DNA of 64,000 bases from NCBI RefSeq assembly GCF_000004075.3, contig NC_026656.2, positions 10,168,001 through 10,232,000 on the forward strand, read 5' to 3'. Both the position numbers and the translations under genes were made by a program. Under the pieces are notes generated by a model. That model did not search any database. It saw only the letters and a program-made list of their open reading frames with translations, and had not been told where the DNA came from. This document shows, piece by piece, positions 35,992-48,059 of the stretch (positions are counted from its first letter, which is position 1; every line of letters starts with the position of its first letter). The stretch is from Cucumis sativus (taxonomy: Eukaryota; Streptophyta; Magnoliopsida; Cucurbitales; Cucurbitaceae).

Positions 35992-36046
35992 CTAAGGGGG
36001 AAAGGGCATTTTAGCTGTAAAGAAGAACTTTAATGGCAGCAGCCAT
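35992..36046 (-). promoter_or_regulatory. Two short uORFs in the CIP7-like leader
   Basis: On the minus strand, MAAAIKVLLYS-stop occupies 36011-36046 and MPFPP-stop occupies 35992-36009, about 230-280 bases before the main ATG. Both could lower or condition translation. Whether they are transcribed, or removed by a leader intron (a GT lies just after the second stop), is unknown. Confidence 0.4.
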
Positions 36047-36122
36047 GAGAGAGAGAGAGAGAGAGAGAGAGAGGTGCAGGAAGAAGAAGAAAGAGCAGGC
36101 AGGGAGAGAGAGAGAGAGAGAA
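36046..36122 (-). repeat. (GA/TC)n tracts in the CIP7-like leader or promoter
   Basis: GA dinucleotide runs lie at about 36047-36072 and 36104-36121 on the plus strand, hence CT/TC on the transcript strand. Pyrimidine CT repeats just upstream of plant start sites are common in leaders and core promoters and can act as GAGA/CT elements. Confidence 0.8.
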
Positions 36123-36399
36123 TCCAAGAGGAAGAGAGAGGAAAGAGAGTGAAAGGTTTTTGGTTGGGGGGAATGGGATGAAAGTGAAAAAAAGGGAAAA
36201 GTGGAAGGGTATAATAGCAAAAGAGAATAAAGTTGAAAAACAAGGGCATGGAGGAAACGCTGCCAGAAAGCGACACATAGGAAGCCAGAAAATGTCACCC
36301 GCCCCCGCGTTTTCTTTTTTCTTTTCTTCCTTCCTTTTTTTTAACGGATCTCCAAAATAATGTCCATATCTTTCATTTTTTAAATTGTCCTTATTAATG

Positions 36400-36853
36400 T
36401 CTATCATTACTTTTTAAATAAATATATACATATATAATTCAATCCATTCAATTTGTCCTTTTTAGCATGTTTTGCTCTAAGTTATCAAAGAAAATGTATC
36501 CGTTGTTTACGTAAACGGTAATTTTAAATTTTTTTAAGTTTTTTAATCATATTTGTTTCGTGATTATTCTCATTCAAATATGATATCATTCATATATCTC
36601 CTTTGAAATTTAAAGTTTGGCATAAATATTCTTTTTGTGTTTAAAAGTACAAAGGTTATCTATCATATGTTTGATATATTTGGTGTAAAATTAGTTATAT
36701 GTTATTTTAGCCATAAATTGATATTTGAAAGCATCCAATTTTAAATTTTAATAACTAAAATGAAATTAAATCCAAAATAGAGGGATATAAAGATATTTCC
36801 TATTAAATTTTAAAATGAACTAAAAAGGAAGGTTATAAATTAAATTATATTCT
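36400..36853. other. Intergenic AT-rich DNA
   Basis: This stretch lies beyond the CIP7-like promoter. It is AT-rich, with (AT)-type simple sequence near 36420-36437. No gene is seen. Confidence 0.4.

Positions 36854-36907
<54 letters not shown>
36854..36907 (+). repeat. 54-base poly(G) tract
   Basis: G runs without interruption from 36854 to 36907 in otherwise AT-rich DNA. The length is as given in the sequence; homopolymers of this size are error-prone, so the true length may differ. Confidence 0.9.
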
Positions 36908-36908
<1 letters not shown>

Positions 36909-39170
36909 GGCCATGAAAATAGAAATTTAAAACAAATACACACTTTTAACTTTACTAATCAATATCAATATAATATTTATAAGCAGTAAATTAAACTATT
37001 ATTAAAAAAACGAAAGATATTTTTATGGATTAATTTGATGGACCAACTTTATACTATACTATTAGTATTTGGACACGATAGCTTTTATTTTTTTACTAAA
37101 AAAAAAAGATTGTAAACTGATATCTTTGTACGTAGCCTTCCACTTATGAAAAATTTAGTTAACAAAATGCTTAACTATTAGAATAAATTTAACAAAACTG
37201 AAAAGATTTAAAGTTTAATCAGCAAAATCATGTCTCCTCACTTTATTGAAATAGCTTTTCAACATGTTGGTGAATAGACCCAAAAAAAGAAAAGGGGGCC
37301 AATGTCATCATCAATCATCAAACATCACTATGTAACAAAACCCCAAGTTAATTAGAAAAAAGACAAAATAATTAAATATATCAGTGTTGAAGAATAAAAA
37401 CAAATTATTGATTATTATATTATCAAATTACAACAATATATTACTTAAAAATCAAAATATGTGTTTGATTGTCGTAGTTTGTGACTTGTTTTTATTTTGA
37501 TTTTTGTATTAATTAGTGAATGTTGGAATTCAGCATATATAATATATATATATATCTTTAATAAGTATAGAATTAAAAATAAGATGCAGAGTAAAGTATA
37601 GAACAATAATATGCTAATCTAATCTTTATTTTCTTTTTCAAAGAAATAAGTGGTTGAGAGGGGGTGAGTGGATATTAATATTTATTTGAGTCAATTTTGT
37701 CAACTATCACTTATTATAAAAATAAATTATTTATTAAAAACTAGAAATGAAAAAAGAAAAAAGAAAAAAGAATTAATGGTTCACTTTTTAAAATTGGGTT
37801 TAAAAAATAATTTAGCTTTCAATGTTTATGTAAAACAGTCGACTTCAAAAGTATTTTTCTAGAAAAGGTTTTTTTTTTTCTGTCTTATGTCAAATACAAT
37901 AATGTAAAAGTATTTTTTTTTCTCTTTTATGTCAAATACAATAACGTGCATATTCTAGACAAAAGTTAAAATTTTGAATATTTACTAAATCTTTTTAGAT
38001 TTTATGGATTAAAAAAATAGTAAAAAATATAACATTTCACCAAATTTATTATACTTCAGTGTAATAATTTTGTTTTAAAAAATTACATCAGAACAATTTT
38101 ATTTTTATAAAAAAATAGTTGAGAGCACCTATATTTTTTATATTACAAATACAATAAGGAATGAGATATATATCATAAGATTCACTTTTAATTTTACCAT
38201 TTTTACCATTTGGAAAATAAAGTGACATAAATCTTATTATTATAAAATAAAATTGCTATATTTACAAACCCTCCAATTTTAAAAAAAATTGTTTTTAATA
38301 GTTTTGTTTTATATGCTTTCTAAGATAATTTGTCAAAAAAAAATTTAAGTGTTTTGAACTATTTTAAAATATAACAAAATAATATATATATATATAAAAA
38401 AAAATGGTAGAGGGAGCATTGTATATATAAATTATCAAAATTTTAGTAAGTGTTTGAAGTATTTTTGTAATGGTAAAAAAGAAATTGAAAAGAAGTTTTA
38501 TTATGATTATTAATTGAGTGTGAAGAGTAAAGTTTAGGTATGTGTTTAGCCATTTGTGTGGTGATGGGCTGGCATTTCCCTTATGTTTGGGTTACATAGT
38601 TTGTCTCTTTTTGGTTTTCGGTTTTCGGTTTCGCTCTTTCTCTCTATATACTTACAAAAACCTACATACTCTTTTCCTTCGTTTTAGTATTCTTTTAATA
38701 TCAATTAATGCTCCCCCACTCATTAGACTCTTAACCACTTTCATCCATTTAACAAACATTATCTTCTTCACTAATCCTACAACTCCATTCCTAATTAATA
38801 CACATACACAAATGTTTAACAATATATATCTTTTATAAATTATAACATATCTTCCCTTTAATTTTATAATCTACCATTGTGGTTAATTAAATTTCCCTTG
38901 TTTTTATTTTACTATCCACTTTCCTTTTTTTTTTTATCACAGATAAGTCAATCAAAATTTAAAAACAAAAACTACTTTTTATTTTTATTTTTATTTTTCA
39001 AATTTATACTTTTTTTTTAATTATGAGTAAAAAGTAAATATTAAAACAACAGGTTTAGATGTAAAAAATGTGTTTGTAGACTTAACTTCTAAAGAAGAGA
39101 CTATGGTCAGAGACAACGAAACTTTTGTTAATAATTATTATTAATAGAAATAATACATATGTTAATAATT
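36908..39170. other. Intergenic AT-rich DNA
   Basis: Apart from the short duplication, this holds A/T runs, (AT)n near 37538-37552 and 38381-38393, and no frame with protein-like content. Confidence 0.4.
37866..37950 (+). repeat. Short tandem duplication
   Basis: T-run, then (T)CTGTCTTATGTCAAATACAA + TAATGTAAAAGTA, is followed at once by T-run, then TCTCTTTTATGTCAAATACA + ATAACGTG. These are two adjacent copies of about 45 bases differing at a few sites. Confidence 0.75.
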
Positions 39171-39184
39171 GTTCGTATCAAAGT

Positions 39185-39382
39185 TTGAAAAGAGTAAACA
39201 CATTATACACATGTTAACTCACTAAGAAGTCATGAGTTTTAATCCATGGTGACTAGTGACCACCTACTTAGAAATTAATTTTCTAAGAGTTTATTTGACA
39301 TCTAAATATTGTAGGATCAGACAGGTTGTCACATGAGATTAGTCGAAATGTATGTATCTAACACTCATAGATATAAAAAAAT
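39185..39382 (+). mobile_element. tRNA-derived SINE-like element
   Basis: The order is TGTTAACTCACTAAGAAGTC, ATGAGTTTTAATCCATGG (B-box-like, compare GGTTCGAATCC), GACCACCTACTTAG, GTAGGATCAGACAGGTTGTC, ACATGAGATTAGTCGAAAT, ACACTCATAGATAT and an A-rich tail. This follows the layout of a widespread plant SINE body, '...ATGTTGTAGGGTCAGGCGGG' / 'TGAGATTAGTCGAGGTG' / 'CACTCACGGATA'. It is decayed by transitions. Family recognition is from memory. Confidence 0.6.
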
Positions 39383-39989
39383 GTTTTTTTCAAGAGAAAA
39401 AGAAAACGAGTATTTAAAAGAGAAAAACTTGAACATACATGATGTGGTGCTTGCTACACATACTCTTTTAAGTATATTATTAATTGTCTATTTATGATAT
39501 GCAGAGGAACAAAATATACAATAAAATTCCTAAATTTTAGGAAAGCTTATAACAAATCTAATAAGACATCCTATTTCATATTTGGCTCGAGTCAACTTTG
39601 GCTAGGTTGAGGTTGAACATCATTCCCTAAGTCCATTTTGGTTCTAGGAGGAGGTTGAGAACGTCGAGGAAATATTTCAACTAACAATTTTGTTACCTTC
39701 TCTTAGCCATATCTGTAAGGTGATTTTTTGGTCAAGCATACATGAAGCATGCTCCATTAAATGTTTTATGAGGTTCGACCTTAGTCTTTCACTCCTCATT
39801 TTTTCTAACAATATTTCTATCTAAAAGGACAAATCTGGGTAATTTTTTACCATCAATGAAACAAAATAAAAAGTAGTAATTTGGACGACCCGTGAATCGA
39901 AATCAATTCCATGAAATTAAATCATACAAGATATTTGGGGTTTAATGAAATAGAAGTATAGAAATTAAAGAATCTAGAGAAATGATTCA

Positions 39990-40013
39990 ATAGCTATATA
40001 TATATATATATAT
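39990..40013. repeat. (TA)n microsatellite
   Basis: A run of alternating A and T of about 24 bases in intergenic DNA. Confidence 0.85.
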
Positions 40014-40754
40014 AGTACAATACAACATCAAATAATCAAGGTAAATTATTAGATATAACTTGAATAAACAATAATGTAAAAAATAATTGTGTGTACAAGG
40101 ACAATTGAATGGTAGTTTTATAGGGGATGCATTGGCCTTGGCCCATCCTCCCCCCCTTTGTCTCCCATAACAACACCCAATTTTCACCAGCTTTTGATGA
40201 CCATTAATGCCACAAAAAGGAACTAAGGTTGTTAATATAACTTCTCCATCGTCTTCTTATTCCTTTTATTATTTTTCATTCTCCTCAGCCCAAACATTTA
40301 CCGTGTTTTAAAATATTATATTCTAAACAATTTTTTAATAGGTAAAATTTCACCCTGTAGTCATTTTAAATTTCATTTAAAGAGTTATTTCATTAATTAA
40401 AATTTATCTATATTTAATGGTTATTAGAAGATATATAAGTTTTTACCTCCAATAATTGTTGTTAGGAGACAGCCATTATGTAGAAGCATAAAAAAACAAA
40501 AGAAAAAGTTATACAAAGGATAGATAATCGTTGAAACTTTCATACATAGGAGATAATTTTACAACTATATGAAAAAGAAACAATAAAAGTATCTTGAATG
40601 GATTTTTAAATGGACATGGACCGTAGGATGCAAGTGCTTCGTTGAATAAGTTATCCTAATTACAAATCCATCAACATCAAACATAGTATGACCGTCACCA
40701 ACAAAACAACCCCACAAGTCCTTTTATAAAACAAATTGGACATATATCTCACAG

Positions 40755-40980
40755 ATACGACATCAAACAAGCTACGAAACTTCAGCAACACCTACCCCAA
40801 GTACTCACTACAATTTTTAACCAAACAAGAAATGACATGAGAATTTATTTATTTTTTTCTTTTTTCTCAGAGGCATTATATCAAACAGGTTACGGACGCT
40901 TAAGCAGCCCCACAGATTTCACAAAAAAAAATGGAAATGTTTATTAGATGCATTACGTCGAACAGGTTACGGACGTGAAA
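40755..40980 (+). repeat. Three diverged copies of a 'ATCAAACAGGTTACGGACG' motif
   Basis: ACATCAAACAAGCTACGAAAC (about 40759), TATCAAACAGGTTACGGACG (about 40880) and CGTCGAACAGGTTACGGACG (about 40956) recur with ~75-120-base spacing. The first two are followed by CTTCAGCAACACC / CTTAAGCAGCCCCAC. This is an unrecognised dispersed or tandem repeat. Confidence 0.55.
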
Positions 40981-41820
40981 ATTAGCACATTTAAATTTAA
41001 ATGTGGGAGAGAGAGAGAGAGAGTAGAGACCCACTTGCAATAAATGAGATTTAGGGGTGGCTGTTCCTAAAGTACTTCGTCACTGCAGAGGAAGAAATGT
41101 TTTAATATTTTTCTTTGATTCTTGCAACTTTGGTGTTCGGAAGATGAAAAGAATATTAGGTTTTGGTGAGAGAGACGATGGGTTATTGTGCTGTCGCCAT
41201 GGCCCATGAATCAGAGCGTCGTACTTTCACTTTTGAACAACCCAAATGCCTTTGTCACCTCAAAAATAATCCTAACATATTTACTATATGTATATATAAC
41301 ATAATAACAACATTTTCATTAATATCTATTACTAATGGATATCAATTAAAGTTTATTAGTATTTATGATATAATTTAAATTTTTTATTATATTTTATAAA
41401 TATTTTTATATTCTTGATTTAAAATGGACCAAAAAATTAATGAAATAAGTTTAGTTCAATTGGTGACTATGAATGGTTTGAATCACCTACTTGTATAAAC
41501 TAAAAATTAAAATTATAATTGTAGAAACTAAAACAAACATTTAAAAATGCAATAAAGATGGTAACAAGAGAAATTATAAATATAGGCACAAAATAGTATT
41601 TAAACTAAAACTGCTTATTAAGATTGGTATAATAGAACCATAAATTATACTCTTTGTAGCCCTACAAAAAATACTCTTTAATACCATTACCAACTAAACA
41701 TAAAGAAAAATTGTTTTTGCAATTCCTATTATATTCTTTGGGGATTTGCTATTTAAAATTAAGAGGATCTAACATCGCAAATGTAGAAAGAGAAAATTCA
41801 AATTCACAATTTATAATTAC

Positions 41821-41822
<2 letters not shown>

Positions 41823-41853
<31 letters not shown>
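41823..41853. repeat. (AT)n microsatellite
   Basis: About 30 bases of alternating A/T; a second, shorter one lies at about 42900-42918. Confidence 0.85.
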
Positions 41854-41857
<4 letters not shown>

Positions 41858-42967
41858 CAACATTTTTGTTCATAATATAACTTATAAATGTTAATAAACT
41901 ATTATTATGTTAATAGATGTTGGTAAGATAATATGATATGAAATTTGGGTATATTTATACTTATATTTAGTAGTTTTGTTATTTGCAACCATTCTTTTTT
42001 AAAAAATAATTAGAGAAAAAATTAAAATTTAAAATAAATTTTTTATAAGATTTTGATTTAGTTTGGTTTGGAAGGTTTAATTTTGAAAATGAATCATTTT
42101 ACAAAAAAAAAATTGTTTTTATCAAAATAATTTGAACAAATATCAATTTACACCGTTTGTATCAATTTAAACCATAAACGAATAGTTATACTAATTTAAA
42201 CTCATTTAAACTCTAACTTCGTACATTTATCAATTTAAATCCCAAATTTTTCTAAATTATTAAATATATCCAAGTAAAGTACAACTGAGAATTTAAATCT
42301 AAACAGATATAATTATGAATTTAAAATAAAAAAATAAAAAAATTTATATAAAAATGATCGTATAAAAAAACAAATCCAAAGAAGCCGTTAATTAGAAGGT
42401 TGTAATTTAAATAATCATTGAACCTATAAACCCTACATGTTTTTTTTTTATCTCCATAGTGTTTTAAGTTTTGAAAACTTAAATGAACTTTAAAAAAACA
42501 AATTCTTTTCACAAACACATTTCCTTTTTTAACATATAACAAAATTTTCTTATTTCCTTATATAATATTTTAATTTTTGTTGCGATTGATAAAAGTAGAA
42601 TAGGTGTTATTTGGAATGTACCAAAGTATTATGCAAATTGAGTTACGTTTATGTATGTTTGAGACTGGCCATAGCGTATGAATTCAAAATGGAGTAGAAC
42701 TTTTTTTTTTTTCAATAAAATATAATCTTAAAGGAGAAGGGTGATACAAACATTTATGTGATGAAGTAAATTGAAAACAAGCTGTATCCATATTGTAATT
42801 GATTCCAAATTAATCAAAATTAAATCAAATAATGAAAAAAAAGTTAATTAGAAATAAAATACTATCAAAAAGAAAAAGAAAAGGTAAAAGTAATATAACA
42901 TATATATATATATATATTATATATATTTTAAAAGAATAAAAAAGGTTATTCTTTGTGTGGGTACATT

Positions 42968-43525
42968 TTACAGCTTCAAGGTGAGGTCTATTTTGCTTAA
43001 ATACAGTTGACGGCAGTCGTCTTCTTCACCTCCGTTCCCCACTTTCGGCAAACATTTCTCCAATTGATTTATGTAAGGCTTCGTACAATCACCCCCTCCT
43101 CCCTCCTCCATCGCAATCAAATTCGTGAAGTACTGACCCATCAAGCCCGGGGGAGGATACGGCGCCGCCACTCCCTCTCTAAACACACTTCTTCCGAATG
43201 GAGAGATTTGATTTCCCCAAACCGATTCCGCCCCCTCAAACCCAATCCCATTAGGGGATGAATATCTGTTTGGCAGAAACACCGCCGTCGCTCTTGGCGC
43301 CGTTAAGAACGCCGGACCTGCCGGAAACCGTCGTTGTTGATCCTGTACTGGTCGTCTGGAGGTGGCGCCTTCGTCGGAGACGTGAGCTCCGATGTGGTTA
43401 ATTAGGGCCTGGCTACTGGAAAAGACAGCGTCGCAGATTCGGCAGGCGACGAGAGGACTGCCGGGAATTGGAAGTGGACGGAGATGGTGGAGATCGGCGG
43501 GGGTTGGTCGGGCGAAATCAGCCAT
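42968..43525 (-). CDS. Single C2H2 zinc-finger protein with C-terminal EAR motif
   Basis: An intronless frame of 185 residues with GC content far above its surroundings. One C2H2 finger is present: Cys28-x2-Cys31, Phe35, Leu41, His44-x3-His48 (CRICDAVFSSSQALINHIGA + H). The plant-specific helix QALGGH is changed to QALINH. A Pro/Gly/Phe-rich middle follows, and the protein ends with DLTLKL (180-185), an LxLxL EAR motif that recruits TOPLESS-type corepressors. Small one-finger, EAR-bearing proteins act in the nucleus as repressors of developmental genes. I cannot match it to one named orthologue. ATG lies in a GCCATGG-type context (GCTGATTTC follows). DNA-binding specificity may differ because the GG pair is absent. 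Confidence 0.85.
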   Translation of the reverse strand: MADFARPTPADLHHLRPLPIPGSPLVACRICDAVFSSSQALINHIGAHVSDEGATSRRPVQDQQRRFPAGPAFLTAPRATAVFLPNRYSSPNGIGFEGAESVWGNQISPFGRSVFREGVAAPYPPPGLMGQYFTNLIAMEEGGGGDCTKPYINQLEKCLPKVGNGGEEDDCRQLYLSKIDLTLKL

Positions 43526-46500
43526 GGGGGAGGGGGAGGAGGAGGAGGAAAGGGATGATTGAAAAAGAGAGGAAAAGAGAGGGAATTTATAGGTAAAGGG
43601 AAAATGAAAAATGAAATAGAGAATAGTTGATTATATTTATGAACGATAGAGACTTTATTTTATTGTTTGAAATTAATTATGTGAAGTGTCAATTAACTAA
43701 GTTTTTGACCAATTAATGCTTAGTTATGTTATTGTCAAAATTAGTTAGCAATTCGGGACACAAACTTTTCTTTTTACAATAAGGAAACACAACTTTGCTC
43801 CTTTATCAATATTATCTGTATCATTAAATCATAATAATTCTTCTTCTTCTTCTTTTTTTGTTCTATATTTTTAAAATCAAAATCTCCTACCCCAATTTAT
43901 ATATATATTTGAATTATGCTCAAATCTTGTATTGATTACAATGAAATTTGGCTATATTTGACTCGTTTGTGTTCTTTTATATGACATATTTGAAGAGGTT
44001 AAGAGATAGGTATAAAAAAATTGGTAAGTGTTAAACACTTAAAATAAATTTATGTCAACAGTAATAAACATGACATGACCTATTTAGAAAGGTTGAGTTC
44101 TGCATATATTAATACTAAAAATAAATTTAATGTTATTTTGTTGAAACCAATACAAGATTTGATAGAGACCTAATGAAAAATGAGGCAAAAAATATCAACA
44201 GATACGTATTTGCATGAATGATTAGTTATGAGTAGGGCTCCTACACTTATACCATTTTCAATTAGATTGATATAAATTTATTGGATGTCCAAAACAATAG
44301 TTAATTAGATAAGATCTCCATTACCTAATTACATATCCAATCTCTCGCTCTCACATTTATTGGGGCCAAAAAAATCTTAATTAAGTATCCTTACTAACCA
44401 TTCATTTGAAGATTTTATGAGAAAAATACTACTAACGTTCAAAACAACACTATAAATCTAAAAATGTTTAGGTTGCTTCAAAGAAAATGAACTATGTATT
44501 AGAATGTGAATAATTTATGTGTTTAGCTTCATTTTAAAACTTACATCATTCGAGGTTTTCTGAATATAGATTTATATAACTTTCCTTTTTATACCTATTT
44601 ACTAACTTTTATTAAATCATTAGTGACAAATTCAGAAATTTTATCAACAAACACCTTTAAATATATATAAATTGGATTTAAAAGAAGTTAGAAAGCAAAA
44701 TTACTAATGGACTAACTAATAATATATAAGCACAAAGTTGGGAGGGACTCGTGCCCTTGAACCTACACTAAATTCATCACTGACAATCAATAACAATATT
44801 TTAAATCTTTTGTATTTGTGTATGTATATATATGTATATATGTGTGTATGTATGTATATGAAAGCAAAACATAACAAACGTGAAATGGTAAAATTACTTC
44901 ACTAACAAAGAAGAAAAATAGTTTATTAGAAACCTATATTTTGATAGCAATAGTAGAATTAACGAATATGAGTATAGTTCAATAGATAAGACATTAATTA
45001 TTATTTCAAAATATTGATGATTCAATTCTCCATATATAATTATTAAACAAAAACAAACGCGTAATATAGATTTAGCAATTACATAAAACAAACAAAATTT
45101 GTAAATTTGTAGCATTTAATTATTTCTTAATCATTATGTTTATGTTTGGAGTTTCTAAGTCTGAAATAAAGAAAGTAATATGTTGATTTGAAGGATTAAA
45201 TGAGAGAATTTAGGTTTAGAATAATAAAAATGTCCAAATTTGGAAAGAGAGCTGTCTACTTAATAAAGAAAATGATTACAACTAAGAAGTTATAAATTTT
45301 AACAATTTTTCTTTAGATTTTCCCCCACATTTTGAATTAGTTGTTTTGGTAATATATTAATTTGCTTCTAGAATTGATAAAAGCAACAAATTTAATTAAA
45401 GTCATTAAGAAGATTCCATAAATGTGTTCTCTAAATTTCATTAAATTCTATAATTGCATTTATACAACCTAATGTAATGCTGTGTGTTGCAATTAATTTT
45501 CTTTTTAGAAGCTTTATATTAATTATATCATTATGGATGAAATGTATGAATACTCATAATTAATAATCCTATAATTTTCTAATTACAGTTTCCTAAATGA
45601 AAATTAAGGATTGGTTTTTCATTTATGGAACAATTTGAGTGTCATTCCACTCTTGATTTTATCTTTTGTTGTCTAAACACATCAACATTTAAAACTACAA
45701 TTCAATCTTTCTTTTTTGTACCTATTCTAAGCGATTTTATACTCGGCCTAAACAATCTTAGTACTAAATATAAACGATCTATTCTATCCAGGATAGACAA
45801 CTGATCGTTTAAATATTAGTACACGATCATTTAGATCATGTACCAATATCAGTTGATCATGTACCAATAAAAAAGAAAATGATAAGAAATGAAGAAGAAG
45901 AAAGAAATTCGCATTATTCACGGAAAGATCTAAAATATATTTATAAAAATATCATTGACTTTTTTTATTTTATTACCTGAGTCGTAAAATATTAAGGTAA
46001 TATTTTCTTAATTATAGAAGGAATCATGTCTTCATTGCATCGTTTTAGTATTTATATAGTCCAATTTACTGATCTCAATATAGCCGAACTAAAATTAAAA
46101 AACTCTTAAATAGAGTGTATCACCCATTCATTTATTATACACGTTTCAAAAGATCATAACTATACTTGTAAATACCATCTTCTTCATAATTTTATATATA
46201 TATTAACATTGCTTATCTAGTTTTTAGTTTTGCAATGGAGTTTCGTTAAATCTAATATGAAGGAAAAAAGTTCATCAATTTGGGCAAAATAAGGATAGAA
46301 TTAAAAATAAAATTCTGACATATAATGTAATCAAAGTTGAATCTTCTAAAGAGTAGAATACACAACATTTTTTTTTTTTTTGGTTTTTAATCCATAAGTG
46401 TGAGATATGGTGATTTGAATCTCTAATGTTCAAAGTGATAAAACATACCAATTTCTTCAATGAACTTTGTAGTTATTAATTTAGTACTCAAATTAGTAAG

Positions 46501-48050
46501 ATGAGAATAATTTCAAAGTATCTTATTGCTCCCATCTGCTTACCCTTTCTCTTTCAAAACTTATGCAATGAAATTTCACCTCACAATGTTGAAGTCTAGA
46601 GGGAAATTGAAACTTTTTACTTTTGTTTGAGATATATAGTCTGAACTATTGAAGTATGCAGTTTCAATGTATTTTTTAAAATGATAAAATGCAACAACGT
46701 TTCAAATATATAAGTTATTATTTATAGATATGATAAAAGTTTACTTTTAATTTAGGATAAACTTAGATAGATATTTATCAATTTAATGTAATTTATTTTC
46801 TATTATATTTATAATTACCTTGTATTGTTCATAAAGGGGTCTGCAGTGTTAATACTCAAATACATGCCTTTTACTTGACTAACTATTGTTTTAATACTTT
46901 AACTTTAAATTTTGAATTTTATTTTCGACGTTAAAAAAATTTACATAAGATTGGATCAACAAGTAGTTTAAAACCTTTCTATAAACCTTATTATAGATTA
47001 TTTTAATAGTTTAAGAGTATATTTTGTTTACAAAATATGAACAATTTCGATCTAAAACTAATAGCACAAGTATTGGTCTAACACTCTATCTCTATGAAAG
47101 TTTAAGGTCCATATTTGAAAATTTTGGAGTAATTTCTTATATAAACAACAAAGTTTAGGGACATTTTTTTTCTTTTATAAAAATAAACATTTCAGAAACA
47201 TTTTCAAGAGAAAAAATTGTTGGAACATGGAGCAAAAACTAAATATGAAACAAGAAAAAAAGTATATATATTTATGGAGGTGAAGGGATTCGTACCTACC
47301 TCAAACACCCAAGTCACTTGCATATATTTTAATTTGTTGAGTTATGCTAAAGTTGTAGCTAATTACAATTAAGAACTTTCATTAACATAACGTCTTTCGC
47401 ATATGAAAACAAAACCTTATGCATTTGAAAAAAAGATGGGTAGACTTCCTAGGCATTCATGCAATATCCAACCATTTTTTTCTAAGAGAGTGCAAGTTTC
47501 AAAAGAAATTTTTTGAAGCATTTAACAGACTTAGAGCTAGAAAGAAAAAGAAAACACGAAGTAGTGTCAATTCTATACAATTGATTTTGGGTTTGACGAT
47601 TGCGATCCACATGTAATTTTCAGGTGTGCTATTTTGGCAATGAATCTAACAAAACGACATCAAGTTCTCGATCTGTAATGTTAACTACAATAACATGAAC
47701 AAACGAAGGCAGCGAAAGATATGTTGTGTTGCTGCAAATTAAAAAAAAAATCGAGCAGAGGAAATGGCAAAAGGATATCATGGAAATCCAACCATTGATT
47801 TGGAAGTCTCATATGGCCAGGCTTACCTATCCTGCAGGGGAACTTCATGCAATGTACATTTCTTGTGCAGCCAAACTGAAGTTTCATTAAGCATATCTCT
47901 CGTCTCAATGTCCAATATCGTGATCCACCGAGTACCGTTTCTGTGTTTACATCCTGCATTTAAAATCACACTAAATGAGGAGCTAATACATGCCATAAAC
48001 AAAACAATAAACTCTCATCGGCTCATGTGATCCTCGCAAGTGGCCCAAGG
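43526..48050. other. Intergenic AT-rich DNA with scattered tRNA-like cassettes
   Basis: The first few hundred bases hold the zinc-finger promoter. (TATG)n-like microsatellite occurs at about 44818-44860. Pol III-box-like fragments appear near 44965-45030, 46385-46440 and 47285-47345. A poly(T) run lies at about 46368-46382. Frames at 47420-47960 show no domain, although 47700-47960 could be 3' UTR of the PP2A gene. Confidence 0.35.
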
Positions 48051-48059
48051 GGGTATCTT

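Larger units (their letters stand above)
39383..42967. other. Intergenic DNA downstream of the zinc-finger gene
   Basis: Besides the repeats listed, there is a (GA)n run at about 41009-41024 and a slightly GC-richer patch at 41040-41250. The patch holds no domain I can name. The last ~200 bases are the presumed 3' UTR of the minus-strand zinc-finger gene. Confidence 0.4.

Noticed and set aside
36030..36407. Minus-strand frames of 94-125 residues rich in Ser/Leu/Phe
   Set aside because: They are produced by the CT repeats and pyrimidine-rich leader or promoter of the CIP7-like gene; no domain.
43007..43261. 84-residue plus-strand frame
   Set aside because: Antisense shadow of the GC-rich zinc-finger gene.
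47681..47959. 92-residue minus-strand frame as a gene
   Set aside because: No domain and no start context; it fits better as possible 3' UTR of the PP2A B'' gene.
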